Source: Streptomyces pristinaespiralis
GTDB lineage: Bacteria; Actinomycetota; Actinomycetes; Streptomycetales; Streptomycetaceae
DNA length: 64,000 nt
Direction: 5' to 3'
Assembly: GCF_001278075.1 (NCBI RefSeq)
Contig: NZ_CP011340.1
Coordinates: 3,472,001 to 3,536,000 of the forward strand
Shown: piece by piece, positions 36,220 through 46,495 of the stretch
How the letters are laid out: each line of letters begins with the position of its first letter
Position numbering within the stretch: position 1 is the first letter of the stretch
The notes under the pieces: model-generated
What the model was told of the DNA's origin: nothing
The model's database searches: none
Seen by the model: the letters and a program-made list of their open reading frames with translations, nothing else
Position numbers and translations under genes: made by a program

Positions 36220-37321
36220 GCCGCCGCCACCTCCTTGTTCTTGCGGGCCTGGGCGGCAAGCTCCTCGCCGACCTTCTGCTGCTGGCGGCGGAGCCCGTAC
36301 TGACGGACCAGCTCGTAGGACACGACGACCGCGATCACGATCAGGCCCTGCATGATCAGCGCCAGTTCCTTCGGGTAACCCTCGAGCCCGATGCCTTCGG
36401 CCGTCTTGTCGAGGAAGGCGAAGAGCAGCGAGGCGAAGAGGATGCCGATCGGGTTGTTGCGGCCGAGCAGGGCGATGCCGATGGCGGTGAAGCCGACGCC
36501 GACCGGGAAGCTCAGGCTGTAGGTGTGGGTCTGGCCGAGCAGCATCGGCATACCGGCGAGGCCGGCCATGGCGCCGGAGATCAGCATGGCCGTGAGGACC
36601 ATCTTCTTGGCGTCGACACCGCTCGCCTGGGCGGCGGACTCGCTGGCGCCGGTGGCGCGCAGGTCGAAGCCGAAGCGGGTGCGTCCGAGGACGAACCAGT
36701 AGACGATGCCCAGCGCGAAGGCCACGAAGGTGAAGCCGTAGATGGTGCCGCCGTCCAGCGCCAGACCGGGGAACCAGCCGGACTCGGCGATCTCACCGGT
36801 GGTCAGGTCGTTGGAACCCTCGGGCCGCACGCCGAGGTTCGCGGGCAGGATCATCCAGGCGATCAGGCTGGTCGCGATGGCGTTGAGCATGATCGTGGAG
36901 ACGACCTCGCTCACGCCGCGGGTGGTCTTGAGGACTCCCGCGATACCGGCCCAGAAGGCTCCGACGGCCATGGCGACGACCACGATGAGCAGGATGTGCA
37001 GCGGGCCGGGCAGCTCCACCGCGGCACCGACGACGGCGGCGAGCATGACCGCGAGGCGGTACTGGCCGTCGACGCCGATGTTGAACAGGTTCATCCGGAA
37101 GCCGATGGCGACGGCCAGAGCCGCCAGGTAGTAGATGCCCGTCTGGTTGATGACCAGCACCTGCACATCGGTGAACTCGATCTGCTCCACCATCAGCCGG
37201 TACGGCTCGACCGGGCTGAGGTCCGAGAGCAGCAGCACCACCGAGCTGAGCAGGAAGGCCACGACCAGGGCGAGCGCCGGGCCCGCCAGGCCGAGGATCA
37301 GCCGGTCCTTGTCGAACTTCT

Positions 37322-37325
<4 letters not shown>
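36216..37325 (-). CDS. Nucleoside ABC transporter permease (first)
   Basis: 369 residues, BPD_transp_2 family. Helices run through RLILGLAGPALALVVAFLLS, TGIYYLAALAVAIGFRMNLF, NIGVDGQYRLAVMLAAVVGA and GVGFTAIGIALLGRNNPIG. LRATGASESAAQASGVDAKK is the coupling loop. The ATG overlaps the ATPase stop by 4 bases. It works with the next permease as a heterodimeric channel. Confidence 0.92.
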
Positions 37326-38884
<1,559 letters not shown>

Positions 38885-38982
38885 GACGCACTCTCCTTGG
38901 CGGGAGGAGCAGGGAGGGCAGGCGGAAGGGGCGGGCTGTGAGTGGCAGGGGGCGGGGCGAAGTTATCGCGCCTGAGCGCCTT

Positions 38983-38994
38983 CTACGCGCGTAG
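38983..38994. promoter_or_regulatory. Nucleoside-regulon palindrome upstream of the transporter operon
   Basis: Perfect CTACGCGCGTAG, 99 bases before the proposed ATPase start, in the gap after the BMP gene. It implies a separate regulated promoter for the ATPase-permease-permease-cdd series. Confidence 0.72.
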
Positions 38995-39029
38995 CGCTCC
39001 CGAATACCAAAAACCCGGGGCCGGAAACG

Positions 39030-39069
39030 GTCCGCGGGCCTTGGGGCTTGCGCCCCGGGGCCCGCGGAC
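39030..39069 (-). terminator. Terminator after the BMP lipoprotein gene
   Basis: GTCCGCGGGCC (39030-39040) pairs with GGCCCGCGGAC (39059-39069), with an inner GGGGC/GCCCC stem. It limits, but may not block, readthrough from the BMP gene into the transporter operon. Confidence 0.8.
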
Positions 39070-39088
39070 TGCGGTTCCGGCCGCTCGG

Positions 39089-40141
39089 TTACGGAGCGGT
39101 CTGGACCTTGACCGTGCCGGCGATGATGTCGGCCTTGGCCTTGTCCACCGCGGCGATGACGTCCGTCATCTTGGTGAAGGCCGGGTTGGAGGTCGACAGG
39201 CCCACGCCGTTGTCCTGGAGGCCGTAGCGGACCTCACCGGTCTGCGGCTTGCCGTCCTTGACCGACTTGATCAGGTTGAACACGGCACCCGAGACGTTCT
39301 TGGTGACCGAGGTCAGGATCTGGTCCTTGTAGGCGGCCAGACCCTTCTGGTTGTACTGGTCGGAGTCGACGCCGATGGCCCACTTGCCGGCCTTGGCGGT
39401 CGCCTCGATCGAGCCGGAGCCCGCGAGACCGGCGGCCGCGTAGATCACGTCGGCGCCCGCGTCGAGCTGGCCCTGCGCGGCGGCCTTGCCGAGGTCCGGC
39501 TTCGAGAAGCCACCGAAGTCCGGCGGCTGCGTCAGGTACTGGACCTTGACGTTGACGCCCTGCTTGGTGTCCTTGACGCCCTGGACGAAGCCCGCCTCGA
39601 ACTTCTTGATCAGCGGGGTCTCCACACCGCCGATGAAGCCGACGGTGTTCGTCTTCGTCACCTTGGCGGCGGCGACACCGGCGAGGTAGGAGCCCTGCTC
39701 CTCGTTGAACACCAGGTTGGCGATGTTCGGGCCGGTCTTGGAGGTGTCGTCGATGAGACCGAAGGTCGTCTTCGGGAACTTCGGGGCGACCTCGGCGATG
39801 GCGGGCGCGTAGGCGAAACCGACACCGATCACCGGGTTGTTGCCGGCGCGGGCCAGCGCGGTGAGGCGCTGGATCTTGTCCGGGTCACCCTCGCCCTCGC
39901 TGGGCTCGGCCTCGCTGCCCGTGATGTCGAGTTCCTTCTCGGCCTTCTCCAGGCCCGCGAAGGCGGCGTCGTTGAACGACTGGTCGCCACGGCCACCGAT
40001 GTCGTACGCGATGGCGGCCTTGCCGCCGTTGTCTTCCGAGCCGCCCGACTCGGAAGACTTGTTGCCGCCACACGCGGTGGCAGACAGTGCGAGAGCCGCG
40101 GACGCGATGCCCACGGTGGCGATCCTGGTGATCCGGCGCAC
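39089..40141 (-). CDS. BMP-family nucleoside-binding lipoprotein
   Basis: 350 residues. Lipoprotein signal peptide MRRITRIATVGIASAALALS with Cys in SATACGGN (about residue 24), then a Bmp/Med domain: AIAYDIGGRGDQSFNDAAFA, NPVIGVGFAYAPAIAEVAPK, VGFIGGVETPLIKKFEAGFV, GADVIYAAAGLAGSGSIEA, GVDSDQYNQKGL. Substrate-binding component of the importer encoded next. GTG start with AAAGGAG. Promoter TACGAT (minus strand 40204-40199) abuts a two-mismatch copy of the regulon palindrome. High expression of the binding protein from its own promoter is typical. Confidence 0.94.
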   Translation of the reverse strand: MRRITRIATVGIASAALALSATACGGNKSSESGGSEDNGGKAAIAYDIGGRGDQSFNDAAFAGLEKAEKELDITGSEAEPSEGEGDPDKIQRLTALARAGNNPVIGVGFAYAPAIAEVAPKFPKTTFGLIDDTSKTGPNIANLVFNEEQGSYLAGVAAAKVTKTNTVGFIGGVETPLIKKFEAGFVQGVKDTKQGVNVKVQYLTQPPDFGGFSKPDLGKAAAQGQLDAGADVIYAAAGLAGSGSIEATAKAGKWAIGVDSDQYNQKGLAAYKDQILTSVTKNVSGAVFNLIKSVKDGKPQTGEVRYGLQDNGVGLSTSNPAFTKMTDVIAAVDKAKADIIAGTVKVQTAP

Positions 40142-40202
40142 TGGGGGGCTCCTTTAAACCTGACCGAAAGCGCCACTTCCGGCGCTGGGTTCGCGGCGAT
40201 CG

Positions 40203-40214
40203 TAACGCGCGTAG
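40203..40214. promoter_or_regulatory. Nucleoside-regulon palindrome variant at the BMP promoter
   Basis: TAACGCGCGTAG on the plus strand (CTACGCGCGTTA on the gene strand), two mismatches to consensus and touching the TACGAT -10 hexamer. Confidence 0.6.
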
Positions 40215-40375
40215 ATGTCAGTTAAAGACCCGTTCATCAGTCGTTATCGGATCGTCGCGAACAGGCCACGCACCACGGTAGGCCGGGACGGGGGGCGCCG
40301 GTCCCCGTGGGGGCTCGGCGTGTCGCGCCATTTCCCGTCCCGGGGGCTTTTCCCCCACCCCGCCCCTTCCCGAAA

Positions 40376-40441
40376 CCGGGGGCTCCGCCCCCGGGCCCCT
40401 CCAGTGGAGAGGAAGGTTTCCGTGGGGGCTGACGCCCCCAC
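40376..40441. repeat. Pair of REP-like GC hairpins
   Basis: CCGGGGGC-TCC-GCCCCCGG (40376-40394) and GTGGGGGC-TGAC-GCCCCCAC (40422-40441). Short palindromes of this GGGGGCtccGCCCCC type are scattered between Streptomyces genes. They may terminate transcripts from either side. Confidence 0.6.
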
Positions 40442-40518
40442 ACCCCCGGCACGGCAGCTTCGCGCCGCGATGCGCTGACGCCCGTTCCCTCCGTGCGTCA
40501 GCTCGCACCGCGAGGAGG

Positions 40519-40990
40519 CGCTGCACGCGCGCCGCGCCACGCGGACCGGGCCGGACCCGACCGAGGTAGGCGCACCACGAGACCGCCGCGCCCTGGGCCG
40601 GGCCGGACCCGAACCGGGCCAGGTGCACCACGAGACCGCCGCGCCCAGGGCCGGGCCGTCCCCGAACCGGGCACGGCGCACCACGAGACCGCCGCAGCCA
40701 CGGACCGGACCCCACCGAAACCGGCGCAGCACGATGGCGCCGCGCCACGCGGGCCGGACCGGACACCTCACCGGAACCGGCGCTGCACGCGCGCGCGCCA
40801 CGCGGACCGGGCCAGGTGCACCACGCGCCCCGCGGAACCGGGCCGTGCCCGAACCGGACCAGGTGCACCACGAGACCGCCGCGCCCTGGGCCGGGCCGCC
40901 CCCAAAACGGGCGCGGCGCACTACGAGACCGCCGCGCCCCGCGGAACCGGGCCGGATCCGATCGGGTCGGGCGCAGTGCGAGGGCGCAGC
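40519..40990. repeat. 53-bp tandem repeat array
   Basis: The word GCACCACGAGACCGCCGC recurs with a 53-base period at 40572, 40625 and 40678, then at 40865 and 40918, with a diverged copy at 40818. Partial units with CGCGCCACGCGGACCGGGCC flank them. The array fills the gap between the M20 gene stop and the REP-like hairpins. No gene is supported in 40215-40993. Confidence 0.82.
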
Positions 40991-40993
40991 GGG

Positions 40994-42241
40994 TCAGAGG
41001 GCGATGCGGGCGTCCAGGAGGGCCGCCGCCGTGAAGAGTTCCACGCCCACCGTGATCGCCGACTCGTCCACGTCGAAGTCGCCCCGGTGGAGGTCCCGCC
41101 TGACCGTGTCGCCCGGTACCCGCACGCCCAGGCGTGCCATCGCGCCCGGGACGTGCTCCAGGTACCAGGAGAAGTCCTCGCCGCCGAGACTCTGTTCGGT
41201 GTCCTCGATCGCATACGTTCCGCGCCGCGCCGTCTGCGCGTCGCGCAGCAGTTCGGTGACGACCGGGTCGTTGACGACGGGCGGCACACCGCGGACGTAG
41301 TCGATCTGGGACTTCGCCCGGTGCAGCGTCGCGATCTCGTCGATCGCCGCGTGCACCAGGTCGGGGGCCTCGCGCCAGCCCTCCAGGTCCAGGCACCGCA
41401 CGGTCCCGGAGAGTTCGGCGTGCTGCGGGATGACGTTGCAGGCGTGGCCGGATTCGATGCGTCCCCAGGTCACGGCGAGACCGGACCGCGCGTCGACGCG
41501 GCGCGCGAGCAGCGCGGGCACCTCGGTGACGATCTTCGCCGCCGCCGTGACCAGGTCGGTGGTCAGGTGCGGGCGGGCGGTGTGGCCGCCGGGGCCGTCG
41601 AGGGTCACCTCGAGGCGGTCGCAGGCGGAGGTGATGGGTCCGGGCCGGAGCCCGACCGAGCCGGCGTCGACCTTGGGGTCGCAGTGCACGGCGATGATCT
41701 TGTTGACACCCTCGAGCACGCCGGATTCGATCGCGTCGGCCGCTCCCCCGGGCAGCACTTCCTCCGCGGGCTGGAAGATCAGCCGGACGGGCTGGGGCAG
41801 CAGCCCCTGCCGGTCGAGATCGGCGAGCACGAGCCCTGCTCCGAGCGCGACGGTGGTGTGCACGTCGTGGCCGCAGGCGTGGGCGCGGTCGGGCACGGTG
41901 GAGCGGTAGGGGACGCCGGTCTTGGTGTCGGGGATGGGGAGTGCGTCGATGTCGGCGCGGATGGCGAAGAAGGGCCGTACGGTGCCCGGAGCCGGCGTAC
42001 CGATGTCGCAGATCAGGCCGGTGCCGGCGGCGAGGACCCGGGGCTCGAGCCCGGCCTGCTCGAGGCGTGCCTTGATCACGGCGGTGGTGCGGAACTCCTG
42101 GTTGCCGAGCTCCGGATGCATGTGCAAGTCGCGCCGGAACGCGATCAGTTCGGCACGCAGCGACTCGGACAGCGTGCCGGGCAGTGCGACTGCGCCGGGC
42201 CGTTCGACTTCTTCGGACTCGCGGGACATCAACTGGTTCAC
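40994..42241 (-). CDS. M20-family amidohydrolase (N-acyl-amino-acid hydrolase type)
   Basis: About 415 residues. Metal-binding and catalytic motifs: RRDLHMHPELGNQEFRTT, RADIDALPI, HACGHDVHTT (metal Cys/His), FQPAEEVLPGGA (catalytic Glu pair), and SLGGEDFSWY near the C terminus. The family cleaves N-acyl or indole-acetyl amino acids or aminobenzoyl-glutamate; the substrate is not predictable. The GTG at 42241 is seven bases after TACCCT, implying a leaderless transcript; ATGs at 42265 and 42229 are alternatives. Bases 42242-42435 show no gene. Confidence 0.9.
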   Translation of the reverse strand: MNQLMSRESEEVERPGAVALPGTLSESLRAELIAFRRDLHMHPELGNQEFRTTAVIKARLEQAGLEPRVLAAGTGLICDIGTPAPGTVRPFFAIRADIDALPIPDTKTGVPYRSTVPDRAHACGHDVHTTVALGAGLVLADLDRQGLLPQPVRLIFQPAEEVLPGGAADAIESGVLEGVNKIIAVHCDPKVDAGSVGLRPGPITSACDRLEVTLDGPGGHTARPHLTTDLVTAAAKIVTEVPALLARRVDARSGLAVTWGRIESGHACNVIPQHAELSGTVRCLDLEGWREAPDLVHAAIDEIATLHRAKSQIDYVRGVPPVVNDPVVTELLRDAQTARRGTYAIEDTEQSLGGEDFSWYLEHVPGAMARLGVRVPGDTVRRDLHRGDFDVDESAITVGVELFTAAALLDARIAL

Positions 42242-42435
42242 CCAGTGAAGGGTATGCCCCTTCATGCCTCAACTGCCGTGCGATCAACAAAACATCAGCC
42301 ACACAGGGGACAGAATTCTGCGCTCACGGCGGTTCGCCGCTCGCGGCAGTGGGTAAACTCACGCGGCTCGCTCTTGAGTCGATCTTTCCTTTCCGGACGG
42401 TGCTCGTCCGCTCACTGCCGCTCCTCCTCGGCTCT

Positions 42436-43470
42436 TCAAGCCGGCGCCGGCAGCCGCCGCACATCGCGGGCGGTGCCGGTGACGCCTGCCAGGAAGCCCT
42501 GCGCGCGCGGTGAGGCGTTCTCCCTGAGCCATTCGGGTGCGATGTCGCAGACCGCCACCTGGATCCCCGTGCCCGCCAGGGCCAACGGCAGCGTGTGGAC
42601 GACGGTGGAGGGAAAGCTCAGGACCGTTGCTCCGATCGGGCCGCGCCGGGCGATCAGCTCGAGGGGAAGTTCCGGGCGGACCACCTCCAGGCCGGTCTCG
42701 ACCGCGAGCCGGTGCAGTTTGTCCGCGCTCTCCCTGCGGTGCGCGAAGTAGCGGGTCGCGCCGTGGGCGCGGGCGAGGGCGGAGACCGCCTCCAGGTACT
42801 GCCCGAGGTCGACGACGCCGGTCTCCACCAGGGAGGTGCCGACCATGTCCGCGCCGCGGGTGATCGTCGGCGGGCCGAAACGCGCCCGGGTCCAGGCGAA
42901 GTCGTTCCGCGTGACCGTGATCCCCGGCGGCGGCTCGACGGGCATCGAGGTGAACACCTCGACCGACCGGGTCCTCGACGGGGCGAGCCGGCGCCGGGCC
43001 AGGAAGGTGACCGGGGCGAGCACCAGCTCGCGCGGCCCGCGGCGGCTGCCGCGCCGGTGCCAGCGCACCAGCTGCTCCCCGCGTGAGACCTGTGCGACGA
43101 ACTCCATGGTCGCCGTGCCGTCGTCCACGACGGTGACGTCCTTCCTGCCGACCAGCGTCAGCAGGAGCTGTACGTAGCGGGAGAACGGGTCGCCTATGAC
43201 GATCCGCTCCGCGCGGCGCAGTATCGGGCCGAGCTCGCGCACGGTGCGCAGCGGGGCGCCCATGCCGCCGCGCGCCTCCTGCCAGCGGACGGCGAAGCCC
43301 GCGTCCCGGGCCAGTTCCGCCATCCGGCGGAGCTGGCCGCGCGACATGGGGTCCGTGGGCGAGAGCACGACCACGGTGAGATCGCCGGGACCGGGTACGG
43401 CCGGCGTGGCGTGGGCCCACTCCAGGACGTTCAGGAGCTGGACCGGACTCTCGACGAAGGCGAGATTCAC
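42436..43470 (-). CDS. Putative GT52/polysialyltransferase-like glycosyltransferase
   Basis: 344 residues. The start MNLAFVESPVQLLNVLEW matches the N-terminal pattern of GT52-like sialyltransferases (ESPxQLLN). An acidic VVDDGTATMEF motif sits near residue 120, an HRRES motif near 245, and a C-terminal LSFPSTVVHTLPLAL segment has the HP/Ser-Thr character of nucleotide-sugar binding in sialyltransferases. It lies downstream of neuB and neuA on the same strand across a repeat block, so transfer of a nonulosonic acid from its CMP form is likely. Family assignment is by eye. Confidence 0.65.
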   Translation of the reverse strand: MNLAFVESPVQLLNVLEWAHATPAVPGPGDLTVVVLSPTDPMSRGQLRRMAELARDAGFAVRWQEARGGMGAPLRTVRELGPILRRAERIVIGDPFSRYVQLLLTLVGRKDVTVVDDGTATMEFVAQVSRGEQLVRWHRRGSRRGPRELVLAPVTFLARRRLAPSRTRSVEVFTSMPVEPPPGITVTRNDFAWTRARFGPPTITRGADMVGTSLVETGVVDLGQYLEAVSALARAHGATRYFAHRRESADKLHRLAVETGLEVVRPELPLELIARRGPIGATVLSFPSTVVHTLPLALAGTGIQVAVCDIAPEWLRENASPRAQGFLAGVTGTARDVRRLPAPA

Positions 43471-43599
43471 TGGTTGTCACCTCGTGATGCCGGGCCGGCC
43501 TTCAGCCGGGTCCGTGGCTGACCACCCCGCAGGGCGCTGGTGGATTGCTGCGCGCGGCCGCCGGCCACGACGCGGATGTCGACGGCCGGGACGCCCCCG

Positions 43600-44110
43600 A
43601 CCGGAACCGGCCCCGCCGGAACCCGTCCGCCAGGACCGTGTCCGACAGAACCGTGTCCGACAGGACCGGCTACGCCAGGACGGGATACGCCAGGACCGGG
43701 TACGTCAGAACCGTGTCCGTCAGAACCGGCTACGCCAGGACGGGATGCGCCAGGACCGGGTACGCCCGGTCCCGCCAGGACCCGACCACCCGGAAGCGGT
43801 CCGACCAGGGACGCCAGGGCCCGTCCGTCAGGGCCGGGCCCATCAGGACCCGCGTGGCCCTGGACGCCGGCCCCGGGTCCGACCGAGAACATCGGGGCTC
43901 CGCCCCGGACAGACCCGTCCGGGAACACAGGAGCCCCGCCGCCGGTCACGGCTCCGGTCGAGGACACGGGAACCCATCCGCCGGAACGGGATCCACCCGG
44001 AAGCGGTCCGACCAGGGACACCTGGGCCTGTCCGTCAGGGCCGGCCCCATCAGGGCCCGCGTGGCCCTGGCCGCCAGGACCGGGTCCGTCCGGGAGCACC
44101 CCGACCCGGT
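43600..44110. repeat. 15-bp tandem repeats and a long direct repeat between neuB and the glycosyltransferase gene
   Basis: From about 43620 to 43790 the sequence steps in 15-base units such as GCCAGGACCGGGTAC and GTCAGAACCGTGTCC, more than ten copies. Next to it an imperfect roughly 85-base segment starting CCGGAAGCGGTCCGACCAGG at about 43791 recurs at about 43999. All three plus frames and one minus frame stay open and would encode 5-residue (RTGYA-like) or collagen-like Gly-Pro repeats. None has a convincing start or ribosome site. No gene is supported in 43471-44238. Confidence 0.75.
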
Positions 44111-44238
44111 CGCCCCGAAGGGGGCCGGCCTGGAGAGCCGGGCGGCGGTGCGCGGCGGCGGCCGTGCCGGGTCCGGCGGCGGCCGTGCCGGGTCCGGCGG
44201 CGGGCGGACGGGGTCCGCCCGCCGCGGACGCCCGGTGG

Positions 44239-45162
44239 TCAGACCGCGGCCGGCTCACGGTCGCCCGCCTCGGCGACGACACCGGCGACGCGGCGCAGCT
44301 TCTTCATCGGCGCGAGCTCGGAGTCGTAGACCTTCTTGACGCCGTCGCCGAGCGCGGCCTCGATGGTGCGGATGTCGCGGACCAGGCGGGTGAGGCCCTG
44401 CGGCTCGACGGAGGCGGCCTGGTCGGAGCCCCACATGGCGCGGTCGAGGGTGATGTGGCGCTCGACGAACGCGGCGCCGAGGGCGACGGCGGCGAGGGTG
44501 GTCTGCAGACCGGTCTCGTGGCCGGAGTAGCCGATCGGGACGTTCGGGTACTCGTCCTTGAGGGTGTTGATGACCCGCAGGTTCAGCTCCTCCGCCTTGG
44601 CCGGGTAGGTGGAGGTGGCGTGGCAGAGCAGGATGTTGTCGCTGCCGAGGACCTCGACGGCGTGGCGGATCTGCTTCGGCGTCGACATGCCGGTGGAGAG
44701 GATGACGGTCTTGCCGGTGGCGCGCAGGGCGCGCAGCAGCTCGTCGTCGGTGAGCGACGCGGAGGCCACCTTGTGGGCGGGGACGTCGAACTTCTCGAGG
44801 AAGGCGACGGCCTCGGTGTCCCACGGGGAGGCGAACCAGTCGATGCCGCGCTCCTTGCAGTGCTCGTCGATCCGGCGGTACTCGTCCTCGCCGAACTCCA
44901 CGCGGTGGCGGTAGTCGATGTACGTCATCCGGCCCCAGGGGGTGTCGCGCTCGATGTCCCACTGGTCGCGCGGGGTGCAGATCTCGGGGGTGCGCTTCTG
45001 GAACTTGACGGCGTCGCAGCCGGCCTCGGCCGCGGCGTCGATCAGGGCGAAGGCGTTGTCCAGGTCGCCGTTGTGGTTGATGCCGATCTCGCCGGTGACG
45101 TAGACGGGGTGGCCGGGGCCCGCGATCTTGTTGCCGAGGGCGCGCAGACGGGACGTGCTCAT
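44239..45162 (-). CDS. neuB: Nonulosonic-acid (sialic acid/Kdn) synthase
   Basis: 307 residues, NeuB family. It condenses phosphoenolpyruvate with a hexose or N-acetylhexosamine (or its phosphate) to a nine-carbon keto acid. TIM-barrel motifs: VYVTGEIGINHNGDLDNAF, DAVKFQKRTPE, VASASLTDDELLRAL, STGMSTPKQI, GYSGHETGLQ, ERHITLDRAMWGSD. It ends after the barrel: the C-terminal antifreeze/SAF domain of typical 340-350-residue NeuB proteins is missing. With the neighbouring CMP-transferase/phosphatase fusion this suggests a Kdn-9-phosphate-type route. Confidence 0.92.
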   Translation of the reverse strand: MSTSRLRALGNKIAGPGHPVYVTGEIGINHNGDLDNAFALIDAAAEAGCDAVKFQKRTPEICTPRDQWDIERDTPWGRMTYIDYRHRVEFGEDEYRRIDEHCKERGIDWFASPWDTEAVAFLEKFDVPAHKVASASLTDDELLRALRATGKTVILSTGMSTPKQIRHAVEVLGSDNILLCHATSTYPAKAEELNLRVINTLKDEYPNVPIGYSGHETGLQTTLAAVALGAAFVERHITLDRAMWGSDQAASVEPQGLTRLVRDIRTIEAALGDGVKKVYDSELAPMKKLRRVAGVVAEAGDREPAAV

Positions 45163-45174
45163 GGGGGTGGTTCC

Positions 45175-46449
45175 TTACTTCTTCGGGGACATGGGGGCGG
45201 GTTCAGGGGTGTTGAGCGTCGGGCCGAGGAGCCAGGCGGCGATCTCACGGATCGCCCCCTCGCCGCCGGGCGTGGCAGTGACGGCACGGGCGGCGGCGCG
45301 TACGGAGTCGTGCGCACTCGCGACGGCCACGGGCCAGCCGACGAGGTGGAAGCACGGAAGGTCGTTGACGTCGTTGCCGACGTAGAGCACCCGCTCGGGT
45401 GCGAGGCCCCGCTCCTCGCACCACTGCTCGAGTGCGAGGTCCTTGCGGTCGATGCCGTGCAGGACGGGGACCTTGAGCTTGTGGGCGCGGGCGGCGACGA
45501 CCGGGTTCTGCTCGGTGGACAGGATCAGCAGTTCCAGGCCGGCCTTGCGCAGATGGGCGACGCCGAGGCCGTCTCCGCGGTGGACGGAGACGATCTCGCG
45601 GCCGTCCGCGTCGATGAGGACCCGGTCGTCGGTCTGGGTGCCGTCGAAGTCGAGGACGACGGCGTCGATGTCCTCGCGGCGGGGTACCGCGGCGGTGTCG
45701 AGCAGCGGCGCCAGCGCGCGGGCACGGGCGAGATCGTGCGGGTCGTCGACCTCGAGGACCCGCGCCGGATCGGTGTGCACCAGCGCGGTGCGGCCGAAGA
45801 ACCGGTGGCCCGCCTCGCGGAAGCCGGCCGCGGACATGGCGTACGCGGCTCCGGTCTCCAGGAAGTCCTGCGGGCGGTCCTGGCGGCGCGGCCGGAACGA
45901 GGAGTCGTGGTTGACGCCGTATCCGGAGCCGGTGGCCGTGGTGGTGTCGACGAGTACGGACCCGCCGCCCACCTGCTCCGCGCTGTTGCCGGCGGGGGCG
46001 GCCGCCTCGTCGGCCTCGCGCCACACGAAGCCGTGGAAGGGCGCGACGGTCACCGCGCTGTCGGCGCCGTCCAGGGCGACGGCGCGGGCGACGCCCTCGA
46101 TGTCCTCCCGGGAGATGAAGGGGCTGGTGCACTGCACGAGCAGCACCACGTCGACGGGTGCGCCGTGCACGGCCTCGTGCGCGTCCATGGCGTGCAGGAC
46201 GGCCGACTCGCTGGTGGCGGTGTCGCCCGCGATGGCCGCGGGCCGCAGCACGACCTCGGCGCCGGCTCCACGGGCGACGGCCGCGATGCCGGGGTCGTCG
46301 GTGGAGACCGCGACATGGGTGACCAGCGGGGCGTCGAGGCAGGCGCGGACGGCCCGCGCGACGAGCGGTACGCCGCCGACCGCGGCCAGGTTCTTGGCCG
46401 GGACGCCCTTCGATCCCCCTCGGGCGGGGATCACGGCGAGAACGGTCAT
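45175..46449 (-). CDS. neuA: CMP-nonulosonate cytidylyltransferase fused to a KdsC-like HAD phosphatase
   Basis: 424 residues. Residues about 1-250 are a NeuA cytidylyltransferase (TVLAVIPARGGSKGVPAKNL, VAVSTDDPGIA, LLVQCTSPFI, ARVLEVDDPHDLARA) that activates the nonulosonic acid as its CMP sugar. Residues about 265-424 are a HAD phosphatase of the KdsC type (nucleophile VVLDFDGTQTDD, LSTEQNPVVA, YVGNDVNDLPCFHLV). The fusion implies that the synthase product carries a 9-phosphate removed before activation. Start ATG 46449; 12 bases separate it from neuB. Confidence 0.92.
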   Translation of the reverse strand: MTVLAVIPARGGSKGVPAKNLAAVGGVPLVARAVRACLDAPLVTHVAVSTDDPGIAAVARGAGAEVVLRPAAIAGDTATSESAVLHAMDAHEAVHGAPVDVVLLVQCTSPFISREDIEGVARAVALDGADSAVTVAPFHGFVWREADEAAAPAGNSAEQVGGGSVLVDTTTATGSGYGVNHDSSFRPRRQDRPQDFLETGAAYAMSAAGFREAGHRFFGRTALVHTDPARVLEVDDPHDLARARALAPLLDTAAVPRREDIDAVVLDFDGTQTDDRVLIDADGREIVSVHRGDGLGVAHLRKAGLELLILSTEQNPVVAARAHKLKVPVLHGIDRKDLALEQWCEERGLAPERVLYVGNDVNDLPCFHLVGWPVAVASAHDSVRAAARAVTATPGGEGAIREIAAWLLGPTLNTPEPAPMSPKK

Positions 46450-46495
46450 CGGTGGCTCCTGACGCATCGGGACGGGAAGCGGGAAGGACGGGCGG

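Noticed and set aside
40519..40990. 53-bp array as a CRISPR
   Set aside because: Repeat copies vary and the intervening sequences are related to one another rather than unique spacers. No cas genes nearby.
40218..42302. 694-codon minus-strand open frame across the 53-bp array and the M20 gene
   Set aside because: It overlaps the M20 gene in another frame and continues into repeats. The M20 motifs fix the true frame.
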